DNA of 64,000 nt from CAYXFD01 sp964464175 (GCA_964464175.1 CAYXFD010000003.1:95006-159005), one strand, 5' to 3'; positions 54,011-63,708 are shown, numbered from the stretch's first letter. The notes: generated from the letters alone by a model not told the origin. A program made the numbers and translations.

Positions 54011-54826
54011 TCAGGAAGTAACCGGAATGCGATTACGCTCTTTTATCAGTTCGGCAGTAATACTTACCGCTATCTCATAAGGAGTTTGAGAACCTATAGA
54101 GAGTCCGACCGGTGCATGTACTTTGCTTAGTTCTTCCTCGCTGAAACCCTGTTCTTTCAGATTCTTGAAGGTCTCTGCAACTTTCTTTTCGCTCCCGATC
54201 ATTCCAAGATAGAAGAAAGGTTTCCGTAAACAGAATTCCAGTACCTGTTTATCATGAATATGCCCGTGAGTCATGATAACGATAGAGGTGTTCGCAGCGA
54301 ATTTTATGCTCTTCTCCAGATCACTGTAATCATTATACACAAGCAAACAATTATCTGGAAAATCCTCTCTGAGAAGCAACTCCTTGCGGTTATCTACTAC
54401 CGTAACCTGATAACCCGACAGGGAAGCCAGGTGAGCCAGAGCTCTGCCGCAATGCCCTCCACCAATGATATAGAGTTTGTGTGTTAAAAAAAGCGGTTCA
54501 ATAAAGACCTCGGCTTTTCCTCCGCAGATCATCCCGGTCTTTATCTCTCCTTCCTCTATGGAGAGAGGCATTCCCTGTTCATCAAGATCAAATTTCCAGA
54601 TATCGGGTTTTACAGGCTGCTTCTCCCGGAGCAGATTGATAACAAAAAATTCTAAGTTCCCACCCCCTAAATTTCCGCTTGGTTTTCCTTCCAGAGGAAT
54701 TGCCAAATGCATTCCCGGTTTAGCAGGAGTTGAACCGTCAGAACTAATAACAATTGCCTGCCAGAGAGGCTGCTGCTGCTTCAGTAATTCTTCCAGAGCG
54801 CGATAATATGCCTGATGATCAAACAT
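54011..54826 (-). CDS. XdhC family molybdenum hydroxylase maturation factor
   Basis: The N-terminal XdhC/CoxI domain shows AIVISSDGSTPAKPGMHLAI and GGGNLEFFVI. The C-terminal Rossmann-like domain shows YIIGGGHCGRALAHLAS, VTVVDNRKELL, IMTHGHIHDKQVLE and YLGMIGSEKKV. XdhC binds molybdenum cofactor and supports its sulfuration and insertion into the hydroxylase. The gene overlaps the MocA-like gene by eight bases and is fourth downstream of the two hydroxylase subunits. Confidence 0.92.
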   Translation of the reverse strand: MFDHQAYYRALEELLKQQQPLWQAIVISSDGSTPAKPGMHLAIPLEGKPSGNLGGGNLEFFVINLLREKQPVKPDIWKFDLDEQGMPLSIEEGEIKTGMICGGKAEVFIEPLFLTHKLYIIGGGHCGRALAHLASLSGYQVTVVDNRKELLLREDFPDNCLLVYNDYSDLEKSIKFAANTSIVIMTHGHIHDKQVLEFCLRKPFFYLGMIGSEKKVAETFKNLKEQGFSEEELSKVHAPVGLSIGSQTPYEIAVSITAELIKERNRIPVTS

Positions 54827-55448
54827 CGGTCAGGATATCCTTTGGATAATTGATGTTTCTGATAACAGCAGGGTCTGATACTTCGATATCAAGCTTCGAC
54901 AGATCCGTCTGAGCTAAAATGGTTCTCAGACCTTCACTTTGCAAGTTATCGGGAAACTCGAGAATAGCCGGAATTATTATCGGATGTCCCCGCTGGCCTT
55001 CATATACAGGATTGACTATACTCTCAGGCTTCTCCCAAAAACTGCTGAGCAGCGAAGAGATAGTCTCTCTTTTAACCAGGGGATGATCCACCGGCCAGAT
55101 CAACCAGCCGAGAGCTAGCCAGCCATCTGCCAGGGCGCATTTTATCCCCTGCCTGACTGAGGCGAACATATCGGGTGTTTCCACGTCCCTGACTACTTTA
55201 ACCCCGGCAATTGCCGTGCCGGATAAGGTATCGAGAATATGCTTTATAAAAGTCTTTTCTCCGTAAGTCGCAGTTACTTTGGGCTGTCCAAACCTCTTCC
55301 CTTTACCGGCAGCCGGGATAATAGCATAAATCTGTTTGATCTTTTGATCACTAAACAGTAACTCCTCACAACAAATCCTGCCGTCCGGATGTCTGTTTAC
55401 CTTCAGGGATAACTCTTTTTCGCTACTCTCCATCCTTAAAACTCCCAT
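54819..55448 (-). CDS. MocA-like molybdenum cofactor nucleotidyltransferase
   Basis: The product has a short N-terminal extension, then IYAIIPAAGKGKRFGQPKV with the NTP-transferase glycine-rich start, IWPVDHPLV, GHPIIIP and RTILAQT. This pattern matches MobA-like NTP transferases such as MocA/YgfJ, which cytidylate molybdopterin for hydroxylase-type enzymes. The ATG at 55448 overlaps the upstream stop (TAATG); an ATG at 55433 with GGGAG upstream is an alternative. Confidence 0.85.
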   Translation of the reverse strand: MGVLRMESSEKELSLKVNRHPDGRICCEELLFSDQKIKQIYAIIPAAGKGKRFGQPKVTATYGEKTFIKHILDTLSGTAIAGVKVVRDVETPDMFASVRQGIKCALADGWLALGWLIWPVDHPLVKRETISSLLSSFWEKPESIVNPVYEGQRGHPIIIPAILEFPDNLQSEGLRTILAQTDLSKLDIEVSDPAVIRNINYPKDILTDV

Positions 55449-56905
55449 TATAGTGACTTAATAATATCGTTAAACTCTGTTATCAGTTGATCTATCTCTT
55501 CAACTTCATTAGCAAAAATATCAGCCCAGTATTCCGGTGACCACTGAGCATTTAGCTCAGTAAGCTCCATTCCCTGCTGCTCGATCCAGGTATAGTACTT
55601 CAGGTTATGAATTCTCTTTTTATCCCAGTAACTCAGCTCCAGCAGATTGTCATAGTACTGGCTTCTCAGGCAGCCCTCAAGATCAAGATTAGCCTGAAGT
55701 TCTGTATAATCACCTTTTCTTTGCTGCTCTTCTACCAATCGGGATTGATAAAGATCAGCAGAATCGGTAAACATCGTGAAGATAATATCATTCTCATCCA
55801 GTTCGAAGTATTTCGCTGTTTTTATGGCAGCTAACAGATTACAGATAGAAGAAATCCCCAGCAACGGCAGTTGCTCCACCACATCTTTGTCGTATCCCTG
55901 TTTTTCCAGGGTCTTTTTTCCTTCATCTTCATTGAAGAGCCTTAAAAGCCTCATACAATCCTCATCTCTGATAGCAGCAACCAGATCGGTATTCCGGGCA
56001 TTGTGAACCCAGGGTATGTGCTTGTCTCCTATCCCCTCTATCCTGTGTCCGCCAAATCCATTATAAAGCAGGGTGGGACATTCCCATGCCTCTACGGCAA
56101 CAGTCTTCATCAGAGGATGGATCTCTTTCAGATAATCGGCGGAAGCAATTGTTCCTGCTGAGCCGGTTGCCGAGACAAAAGCAGCAAGCCTTGACTTATC
56201 TCTGCTGATTTTCCGGTAAACCTCTTCAACTGCAGGTGCGGTTACCTGATAGTGGTAAAAGGGGTTCCCAAACTCAGAAAACTGATTAAAGATCAGATTA
56301 TGAGGGTCATTCTCCAATTCATGACATTTATCGTATATCTCTTTTACATTCGATTCGCAGCCGGGGGTCGCTATAACCTCAGCACCGATATCCTTCAGCC
56401 AGGAAAAGCGCTCCTGAGACATCTCTTCCGGAAGGATAGCTACTGCCTCACAAGCAAGCAGGGCACAGTCAAAGGCACCACCCCGGCAATAATTCCCCGT
56501 AGAGGGCCAGACCGCTTTATGGTAAGTAGGATCAAACTGTCCGCTGACCAATCTCGGAACCAGACAACCGAAAGCCGCCCCTACTTTATGGGAGCCGGTA
56601 GGAAAATATTTCCCGACCAGCCCCACTATCCGGGCTTTAACTCCGGAGAGTTCGGAAGGGATCTCCAGATAATTAGCTCCGCCAAAAAGTCCGCTTTTGA
56701 TATCGTTCTTCCAGGTTATACGGAAAAGATTCAGGGGATCGACATCCCATAATCCGACCGGTGCTAATTTTTCCTTTATCTCTGACGGAATACTTTCAGG
56801 GTCTCTCAGCTGGGCAAAGGTTGGTATTAATATATTACGCTCCTTGCAGCGTTTTGCAGTTCTTAAACGGATCTCTTCATTCAGTTTCGGTATCAGCTTA
56901 ATCAT
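55448..56905 (-). CDS. PLP-dependent fold-type II enzyme (lyase/thiolase-like)
   Basis: The 485-residue protein has a PLP-lysine region in YFPTGSHKVGAAFGCLVP, substrate loop WPSTGNYCRGGAFD, the glycine-rich phosphate site SATGSAGTIASADYL and LPLLGISSICNLLAA. It belongs to the cysteine-synthase/threonine-synthase fold family but to a longer, less studied group. The gene sits between ygeW and the MocA-like gene. In E. coli the comparable place beside ygeW is held by YgeX (diaminopropionate ammonia-lyase), so a related role is possible but not shown. Start ATG 56905 preferred over TTG 56911. Confidence 0.78.
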   Translation of the reverse strand: MIKLIPKLNEEIRLRTAKRCKERNILIPTFAQLRDPESIPSEIKEKLAPVGLWDVDPLNLFRITWKNDIKSGLFGGANYLEIPSELSGVKARIVGLVGKYFPTGSHKVGAAFGCLVPRLVSGQFDPTYHKAVWPSTGNYCRGGAFDCALLACEAVAILPEEMSQERFSWLKDIGAEVIATPGCESNVKEIYDKCHELENDPHNLIFNQFSEFGNPFYHYQVTAPAVEEVYRKISRDKSRLAAFVSATGSAGTIASADYLKEIHPLMKTVAVEAWECPTLLYNGFGGHRIEGIGDKHIPWVHNARNTDLVAAIRDEDCMRLLRLFNEDEGKKTLEKQGYDKDVVEQLPLLGISSICNLLAAIKTAKYFELDENDIIFTMFTDSADLYQSRLVEEQQRKGDYTELQANLDLEGCLRSQYYDNLLELSYWDKKRIHNLKYYTWIEQQGMELTELNAQWSPEYWADIFANEVEEIDQLITEFNDIIKSL

Positions 56906-57043
56906 TCTCAATCAACTCCTTATTCTATCTTTAGCTTTTTTTTAGTAAACACCTGCTGTCTGTATGCCTTGTTTATCGCAAGTTTTTGAGAGAGATATCT
57001 ATCAAAACGACAGACTGATCTCGTCAAAAAAAGACAGCAATAT

Positions 57044-58228
57044 CTAATCAGAGATTATCTCTTCTAATCTCTTTTCCGGTTCTTGCAGCTTGTTCAGGAG
57101 AATCATAGCGGCAATAACAAAAGGTTTGTATCCCGCCTCCTGATAAGTATGGTAACGATAACGGTCAAATACTGAAGCTGCTACTTCACCTCTTTCACAA
57201 CTCACTCCGCTGATATCGGCAGGTAAACAGTGCTCATAAAGTGCATTCCCTTTAGCGGTTAATTTCATCATCGCTTCCGTACACTCCCAGTCAATGTAAC
57301 GGGCGTTGTTTGCCAGGCATTCCTTTTCAAGCTGCAGCAATCCCTGACTGTCTTTTAGTCTCAGTAGTTTTGTTCTTTCCTGCATTACAGACATAGGAGC
57401 CCATGACTTGGGATAAACCACGTCTGCGTTTTCGAAAGCATCTGCCATACTGTGCGTGATCCGGAAGGATCCCCCTGACTCCTCTGCTGATTTTTTGGCT
57501 CTGCTGACGGTTTCCGGCACCAAGTCATACCCCTCGGGATAGGCAAGTACAACCTCCATCCCGAAGCGGGACATCAGATTGATTACCCCCTGAGGTACAG
57601 ATAATGGTTTGCCATAACTTGGAGAATAAGCCCAGCTCATGGCAATTTTTTTACCGGCTAAGTTCTCTATGCTGCCGAAATAGTCTTTCAGCTTTAACAG
57701 GTCGGATAAAGACTGGGTCGGATGATCAAGGTCACACTGCAGATTAATGATCGAAGGTCGTTGTGCCAAGATACCAGCCTGATAGCCGTCTGTGACTGCC
57801 TCGGCTACTTCTTTCATATAGGCATGCCCTGCTCCCAGAAACATATCATCTCTAATACCGATAACTTCCGTCAGAAAGGAAATCATATTAGCAGTCTCTC
57901 TGACTGTTTCTCCATGGGCGATCTGAGATTTTACTTCATCCAGTTCGGACAGACCCAAACCCAAAAGATTAGCAGCAGAGGCAAAACTGAATCTTGTCCG
58001 GGTAGATTGGTCTCTGAAGATGGAAATTGCCAATCCGTAATCAAAGATCCTGAACGGTCTCTTTTCTTTATGAATAGCTTTTAACAGGTCTGCTACAGTC
58101 ATTACGGCTTTCAGATCTTCCCTCTTCTTCTCCCAGGTCAAGAGAAAATCTTTATTATACAGGTCATGGTTAATTCCCTTTAATTCTTCTAATAATGTTT
58201 TTAGCTCCTTTTCTCGTCTCATCTCCAT
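57044..58228 (-). CDS. ygeW: YgeW-type knotted carbamoyltransferase
   Basis: The 394-residue protein has the carbamoyl-phosphate site FRDQSTRTRFSFASAANLLG, DDMFLGAGHAYMKE, LQCDLDHPTQSLSDLLKLK and the HCLPADISG loop. These are carbamoyltransferase features in the length and order of E. coli YgeW (about 396 residues). YgeW lies in purine/urate-type catabolic loci. The frame extends to 58294, but GTGAGGA before MEMRREKEL at 58228 marks the start. It follows the hydroxylase small subunit by 78 bases. Confidence 0.9.
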   Translation of the reverse strand: MEMRREKELKTLLEELKGINHDLYNKDFLLTWEKKREDLKAVMTVADLLKAIHKEKRPFRIFDYGLAISIFRDQSTRTRFSFASAANLLGLGLSELDEVKSQIAHGETVRETANMISFLTEVIGIRDDMFLGAGHAYMKEVAEAVTDGYQAGILAQRPSIINLQCDLDHPTQSLSDLLKLKDYFGSIENLAGKKIAMSWAYSPSYGKPLSVPQGVINLMSRFGMEVVLAYPEGYDLVPETVSRAKKSAEESGGSFRITHSMADAFENADVVYPKSWAPMSVMQERTKLLRLKDSQGLLQLEKECLANNARYIDWECTEAMMKLTAKGNALYEHCLPADISGVSCERGEVAASVFDRYRYHTYQEAGYKPFVIAAMILLNKLQEPEKRLEEIISD

Positions 58229-58306
58229 TTTATCCTCACTTTTTGTTAGATACTCTTTTCTCTCAACAACATAACTGCTTTTCTCAAGCGACAATAAGTA
58301 CTTCTC

Positions 58307-58780
58307 TCAAGATTGATAATGCTTTGCTGCTTCCATTACAGCATCAATTATCTGTTGATATCCGGTACAACGACATAAGTTTCCGGCAAGGGCTTTCCTT
58401 ACCTCTTTTCTTTCCGGAGAGGAATTCTTTAGCAGGAAAGCGTGAGCTGTCAGAATCATCCCGGGAGTACAAAACCCGCACTGGACCGCACCACAATCTA
58501 TAAAAGCCTGCTGTAAAGGATGCAAAGAACCATCCTCTTTTGCTAATCCCTCAATCGTCAGAATCTCTTTGCTGACAGCTTTTTCTACTTTTAGCCGGCA
58601 GGCCCTGACAGGTTGATTATCAATAAGTATTGTACAGGAACCGCATACCCCTATACCGCAGCCGTTCTTTACTCCGGTCAAATCAAGTTCTTCTCTCAAC
58701 CAGACCAGAATTGTACTCTCCAAATCGGCTTTTTTCAGTCTTATCTTTTTTCCGTTTACTGTAGTGTAATTTATCTTCAT
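58307..58780 (-). CDS. Molybdenum hydroxylase iron-sulfur subunit (CoxS/XdhC-type small subunit)
   Basis: The 157-residue protein carries two [2Fe-2S] sites: the plant-ferredoxin pattern GCGIGVCGSCTILIDNQPVRAC, given here as positions of about 40-61, and the helical domain motifs CGFCTPGM and LCRCTGYQQI. It passes electrons from the molybdenum subunit. It is 27 bases after the large-subunit gene. No flavin-binding medium subunit gene is present, so the electron acceptor may be another carrier. Confidence 0.95.
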   Translation of the reverse strand: MKINYTTVNGKKIRLKKADLESTILVWLREELDLTGVKNGCGIGVCGSCTILIDNQPVRACRLKVEKAVSKEILTIEGLAKEDGSLHPLQQAFIDCGAVQCGFCTPGMILTAHAFLLKNSSPERKEVRKALAGNLCRCTGYQQIIDAVMEAAKHYQS

Positions 58781-58807
58781 TTCCTTTACCTTTCTCTTCT
58801 CAAAAGA

Positions 58808-61042
58808 TCATACTTCAAGCTTGACCGGTAATTTAGTAAATCTTTTCCCGGTAGCTGCATAAAGAGCATTCGCAATTGCCGGAGCCATTAGCTCATTTGT
58901 CGGTTCTCCAATCCCCTTGGCTCCCGAAGGGGAGAGGGGATCTCTGTTTTCGATAACAACAGCGGTCATCTCCGGCAGGTCAATGCTTCTGGCTATTTTG
59001 TACTGGTGAAAATTGGTAGGAGGGGAATCCTCTTTCCAGTCTTCCAGAATCCCATATCCTGTTCCCATTGCCATCCCCCCAAAAAACTGACCTTTCAGCA
59101 TTTCAAAATCAACTGCCTTGCCTACATCATGAGCTGCTGCCATGTTGAGTAAGGTGATCTTTCCTGTTTTTCGGTTTACTTTCAGTTCCACCGCCTGGCA
59201 TCCGTACACCCAGGTAAAATAGGCATTTCCTTTCCCTGTCTTTTCATCCCAGGAGACTTTAGGACCTTGAAATACTCCAAAACTATAAGGGTATTCCTGC
59301 CTGTTAAACATTATCTTTACCCCCTCGTCGAAGGTCAGCATTTTTTTTCTCTCTGTTCCGTAGATCATTTCTTTTTCAAAGACGATATCTTCCGCTTGTG
59401 ACTGCAAATCTTCCGCTAAAACCTCAGCCATCTTCTCTTTCAGTTTCCTGGCTGCTATTACTACAGCTCCTCCCCCCATCAAGGTTCCCCGGGAAGCAAC
59501 CGTAGTCCCTCCATCCGGAATATTCGAGGTTGAAGGTTGACGATAACGGATTCGTTTCAGATCAATACTCAGCTCTGCAGCCAGAATTTTCATCATAGTT
59601 GTCTCTGCCCCCTGTCCGTTTTCATGAACTGCAACTTCCAGGAGGATCGAACCATCATTCTGGACATTGATAATTGCACTGTTGAAATCTATCCCTTCTG
59701 CTCCGAGACTCATGCCTCGGTAACTCATTGCCAGTCCGATCCCGTATAATTCGTCTCCTTTTGCTTTGCCGAAACTGCACTCTTTCCTTTTTTTGTCATA
59801 ATTGATCTCTTTCATTACCCTGTCCAGTACTTGCTCTAAGCTGACCGTATGAGTATCCAAACGCTGCCCGGTTATAGTTTCCGAATTCTGTTTCAGCATA
59901 TTTATCCGTCTCATCTCGATTTCGGAAATCCCCAGTTTCTCTGCTGCTATTTCGATCAGCTGCTCGGAAGAGAAACAGGTCTGAGGCGAGCCAAACCCCC
60001 GCATTGCTCCACAGAAAATATTATTCGTATATACTCCGTAGGTGTCGCATTTTACGTTAGGAACTGAATAGGGTCCACAGCATTGTACCGTGGAACGCCA
60101 GGTAACCCAGGGAGTTACTGAACAATAAGCTCCACCGTCGGCGATCAGACGGCATTCGACAAAACTTATCCTGCCGCTCTTCTTTAATCCCATCCGGTAC
60201 TTCATCCGGTAAGGATGGCGTTTATAACTCTCCCGGAAAGACCATTCCCGGTCGTAAGTTATCTTTACCGGTTTACCGGTTACCTTTGCCGCTAAGGCTG
60301 CCCGGGCACAGACGATAGCTGCCGTATCATCTTTTCCGCCGAAACCGCCCCCCATGGGAACGGAACGTACTTCCACCCCGGAAAGCGGTACTCCTAAGGT
60401 CGAGGCAACAAAACGACGGGTACTGAAGGGATGCTGCATACTGCCGTACACTTCCATAACCCCGTCAGGCCTCTGAAAACAAAGTGCACTTTCCGGTTCC
60501 AGATAAGAATGCTCGATCCGACTTGTCTCGAATTCCTGCTCTATGATAAAATCACTCTCTTTTTCGCCTCTTTCAAGATCACCCCGCCGGATACAATGGT
60601 AGTTTACGAGATTGTTTCCTATCTGTTCATGGATAACCGGTGAATCCTTTTCTAAAGCCTTCTCGGGATCAAGAACCGGGGGCAGCTTTTCTGTTTTGAT
60701 CTCTACATATTCAGCGGCTGCAACAGCCTGGTCTCTCGTCTTGGCTACTACCACAGCAATAACATCTCCGGAGGTACATATCTTCTCTTGAGCCAATATG
60801 GGATAGTCAGGATTTATCTGCCCGAATTTTACAGCTCCAGGAATATCATCGGCAGTAATAACAGCCACAACTCCCGGCTTTTTTGCTGCTTTTGCAGTAT
60901 CGACAGCAATAATCTTGCTATGAATATCATCAGTATAGACCGGAACTCCATGCAGCAATCCGGTGACTTTCAGATCATCGGTATATCTGGCAATTCCGGT
61001 GACTTTAGCATAAGCGTCATTCCGCCAGGCTTTCTTTTTCAT
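58808..61042 (-). CDS. Molybdopterin-binding large subunit of a xanthine dehydrogenase-like hydroxylase
   Basis: The 744-residue protein has the cofactor-contact motifs PMGGGFGGKDDTAAIV, GAMRGFGSPQTCFSSEQLIE, VHENGQGAETTMMKI and the active-site glutamate in SGAKGIGEPTNELMAPA. The N-terminal IARYTDDLKVTGLLHGVPV is the aldehyde oxidase a/b hammerhead domain. The family hydroxylates purines, aldehydes or N-heterocycles in the cytoplasm. Substrate cannot be read from sequence; the YgeW neighbour favours a purine. First gene of the island. Confidence 0.93.
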   Translation of the reverse strand: MKKKAWRNDAYAKVTGIARYTDDLKVTGLLHGVPVYTDDIHSKIIAVDTAKAAKKPGVVAVITADDIPGAVKFGQINPDYPILAQEKICTSGDVIAVVVAKTRDQAVAAAEYVEIKTEKLPPVLDPEKALEKDSPVIHEQIGNNLVNYHCIRRGDLERGEKESDFIIEQEFETSRIEHSYLEPESALCFQRPDGVMEVYGSMQHPFSTRRFVASTLGVPLSGVEVRSVPMGGGFGGKDDTAAIVCARAALAAKVTGKPVKITYDREWSFRESYKRHPYRMKYRMGLKKSGRISFVECRLIADGGAYCSVTPWVTWRSTVQCCGPYSVPNVKCDTYGVYTNNIFCGAMRGFGSPQTCFSSEQLIEIAAEKLGISEIEMRRINMLKQNSETITGQRLDTHTVSLEQVLDRVMKEINYDKKRKECSFGKAKGDELYGIGLAMSYRGMSLGAEGIDFNSAIINVQNDGSILLEVAVHENGQGAETTMMKILAAELSIDLKRIRYRQPSTSNIPDGGTTVASRGTLMGGGAVVIAARKLKEKMAEVLAEDLQSQAEDIVFEKEMIYGTERKKMLTFDEGVKIMFNRQEYPYSFGVFQGPKVSWDEKTGKGNAYFTWVYGCQAVELKVNRKTGKITLLNMAAAHDVGKAVDFEMLKGQFFGGMAMGTGYGILEDWKEDSPPTNFHQYKIARSIDLPEMTAVVIENRDPLSPSGAKGIGEPTNELMAPAIANALYAATGKRFTKLPVKLEV

Positions 61043-61273
61043 CTCAGTTATCTCTCTCGCATTTTACTTTATTTCTTCTTGCTATAAAGACAGAAAGCAT
61101 TTACTATCGTCAAGAAAAAGTATTCTATCATCCTGAAAGTGAGATTATTTAATGACCAGACCGAGCATACTATTTCGACTCAGGGTTGAGAAAAAAACCG
61201 AGTGCATAATGGAAAATACTTTACTTTTTGTTCTGCATAATTTTTGTTGTCGGTAGGAGATGTGAGGTGAATT

Positions 61274-63541
61274 ATGAAAAAAACAATCACTCTTTTTGCC
61301 CTGATACTTCTTTATAGTATTCTTTCTTCCTCTTATGCTGACTATTATGAAGGCGAGTTAATCGTTCAGATAACAGGAGATCATCAGCAGCCGCTTAAGA
61401 TTGAAGAGAGTATTTCGAAATTAGTTTCGGATTATGAGTTTTATGATTTGCAGGTAGAAAGGTTCTTATCCAACCGTTTACGGATTTACCTCTTTTCCTT
61501 CAATCCTCTGAAAATCGAAACTTCTCTCTTCCTCTCCCTGCTTAAAGAACACCCTTCGGTCGAGGCAGCTCAATTTAATCACAAAGTAGCCCTCAGAGAA
61601 ACTCTCCCTGACGACCCTCTCTTTGACCAGCAATGGGCTCTTTTAAATACAGGTCAAAGCGGTGGAACTCCGGGAGCAGATATAGGCGCTACCTTAGCCT
61701 GGGATATTGCTACAGGCGGAGAAACTGCTAACGGACACGAGATCGTCATTGCCGTTATTGATAACGGTTTTGACCTAAATCACCCCGACATTGATTTCTG
61801 GAAGAATCTGAATGAGATTCCGGGAAGCGGAAACGATGACGATGGAAATGGTTATGTTGATGATTACGACGGCTGGAATGCTTATAATAACTCCGGTGTG
61901 ATTCCCTCAGCTAATCATGGAACTCATGTTTCCGGCATTGCCGGTGCTGTAGGAAACAACGATACCGGTGTCAGCGGAGTCAATTGGGGTGTCAAGATCA
62001 TGCCGATTGCCGGTTCTTCGACAAGCGAAGCGACAGTAGTAGCCGCTTATGGTTATGTTCATGAAATGCGCTCTCTCTATAATGATACCGGGGGAGATCT
62101 GGGAGCCTATATTGTAGCTACTAACTCCTCCTTCGGAGTAAACTACGGTCAACCCGATAATTACCCTTTATGGGGTGCCATGTATGATGCCATGGGAGAG
62201 GTTGGGATCGTTAGTGCTGCTGCTACAATGAACATCAATGCTAACGTAGATCAAGCCGGAGATGTCCCTACGGCCTTTCCCAGCCCTTATCTTCTCGGAG
62301 TAACCAATACTACCAGAAATGACTTGAAAAATACAGGAGCTGCTTATGGAGCAACAACTATAGATTTGGGAGCTCCGGGAACACAGGTTCTCTCTACAAC
62401 TCCCAATAACAACTATGGTAACAGTTCGGGTACTTCAATGGCTTCTCCTCATGTTGCCGGTGCCATTGGGCTTATGTATGCCGTTGCTCCTGCCGGACTC
62501 TTGTCTCTTTATGAAGAAGATCCGGGTGAATTAGCTCTCCTCATGATAGATTTATTGCTGCAAGGGGTAGACGTTATTCCTGCCTTAGAAGACATAACTG
62601 TCAGTGGGGGACGTTTGAATCTGAATAATGCCCTGCAAATGGTACTCGACTATGAATATGAGATCATCACACCCGCCCCTTATGATCTAAATGCCGAATA
62701 TACCGGAGAGTCTGTTCTCTTGACCTGGGAGTCTTCCGATGACCGGTTTCCCCAGTTTTTTGATATCTACCGGAATGAGATGCTAATCGCCACAGAAGAC
62801 TTTAACAACAACACCTTTGTTGATACCGACATCTACCCTGGATGGACTTATGAATATTATATCATTGCCGGCTATCTTGATCCGGACGGTTTCTCCGAAC
62901 CTTCTGAAACTGTAATTGTTATTATTCCCCCTGCCGCACCTTTGCTGATATACCCGGAAAATGAAGAGTCCGGAATTGAGACCGATCTCATACTGCAGTG
63001 GGAAGAGGTTTTCGGCAGTGACAGCTATCTGCTTGAAGTTGCTTTCGATGAGAACTTTGACGAATACTTTCTTGAACCTGTAACTACTCAGCAAAACTCC
63101 TACCAGCTCCCTGTGCTGGGTTATAATATGACTTACTTCTGGCATATTGCTGCTCTTAATGAGGGAGGAACGAGTGAGTGGTCCCAGACTTATTTTTTCA
63201 CGACCGAAGAACAGACTTCTACTGAAGAAGAGAGCGAAATTGCCAGCACGACAATTACCCGGATTTTTCCCAATCCCTTTAATCTGGGAAATGTTTCCCG
63301 GAGTAATATTCTCCAGATAGACCTGACAATTGAACATGCAGGCAAAACAGCATTAATGATTTTTAACATCAGAGGACAGTCTGTAAGGAATTTAATTACT
63401 GAAGAACTCTCTCCGGGTAATCATTCTATCTTCTGGAACGGAGCAGATGATACCGGTAAAGAAGTCGGAAGCGGTATCTATTTTATCAGACTGAGTACAG
63501 GAGAAACTCAAGAAATATCAAAGATCCTCCTCCTCAAGTAA
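61274..63541 (+). CDS. Secreted subtilisin-like serine protease with C-terminal sorting domain
   Basis: A signal peptide (TITLFALILLYSILSSSYA) precedes a fervidolysin-like propeptide. The S8 domain follows, with Asp about 162 in VIAVIDNGFDLNHPDI, His about 216 in SANHGTHVSGIAG, oxyanion Asn in ATNSSFG and Ser about 388 in SSGTSMASPHVAG. Fibronectin-III-like segments follow (APYDLNAEYTGESVLLTWES, LQWEEVFGSDSYLLEVAF). The end is a FlgD-like sorting domain (RIFPNPFNLGN, MIFNIRGQSVRNL, WNGADDTGKEVGSGIYFIRL). It is probably exported by the FCB-type pathway. Strong terminators follow. Confidence 0.92.
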   Translation: MKKTITLFALILLYSILSSSYADYYEGELIVQITGDHQQPLKIEESISKLVSDYEFYDLQVERFLSNRLRIYLFSFNPLKIETSLFLSLLKEHPSVEAAQFNHKVALRETLPDDPLFDQQWALLNTGQSGGTPGADIGATLAWDIATGGETANGHEIVIAVIDNGFDLNHPDIDFWKNLNEIPGSGNDDDGNGYVDDYDGWNAYNNSGVIPSANHGTHVSGIAGAVGNNDTGVSGVNWGVKIMPIAGSSTSEATVVAAYGYVHEMRSLYNDTGGDLGAYIVATNSSFGVNYGQPDNYPLWGAMYDAMGEVGIVSAAATMNINANVDQAGDVPTAFPSPYLLGVTNTTRNDLKNTGAAYGATTIDLGAPGTQVLSTTPNNNYGNSSGTSMASPHVAGAIGLMYAVAPAGLLSLYEEDPGELALLMIDLLLQGVDVIPALEDITVSGGRLNLNNALQMVLDYEYEIITPAPYDLNAEYTGESVLLTWESSDDRFPQFFDIYRNEMLIATEDFNNNTFVDTDIYPGWTYEYYIIAGYLDPDGFSEPSETVIVIIPPAAPLLIYPENEESGIETDLILQWEEVFGSDSYLLEVAFDENFDEYFLEPVTTQQNSYQLPVLGYNMTYFWHIAALNEGGTSEWSQTYFFTTEEQTSTEEESEIASTTITRIFPNPFNLGNVSRSNILQIDLTIEHAGKTALMIFNIRGQSVRNLITEELSPGNHSIFWNGADDTGKEVGSGIYFIRLSTGETQEISKILLLK

Positions 63542-63591
63542 AGATCTGACTTGTTATTAATAAAACAACGTCCCCGATTACTGAGTTATAA

Positions 63592-63626
63592 AAAAGAAAA
63601 AAGGGCACGGTGCAGCGTGCCCCTTT
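63592..63626. terminator. Strong intrinsic terminator, minus-strand orientation best
   Basis: GGGCACG (63603-63609) pairs with CGTGCCC (63616-63622) around a six-base loop. On the plus strand the hairpin is followed only by CTTTACTTT, but on the minus strand it is followed by TTTTTTCTTTTTT, the complement of the A-run at 63589-63602. It may stop both the protease transcript and a minus-strand transcript entering from the right. Confidence 0.75.
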
Positions 63627-63708
63627 ACTTTCACCCTACCTGCCCTCGCACCCTCCTGAGGTGATCTGGGTGATTATTTTTTACTGATCTCTTAGCTCTC
63701 TGGTTGTC

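Noticed and set aside
57000..57043. Possible terminator after ygeW
   Set aside because: A T-run exists on the minus strand but the preceding stem has too many mismatches.
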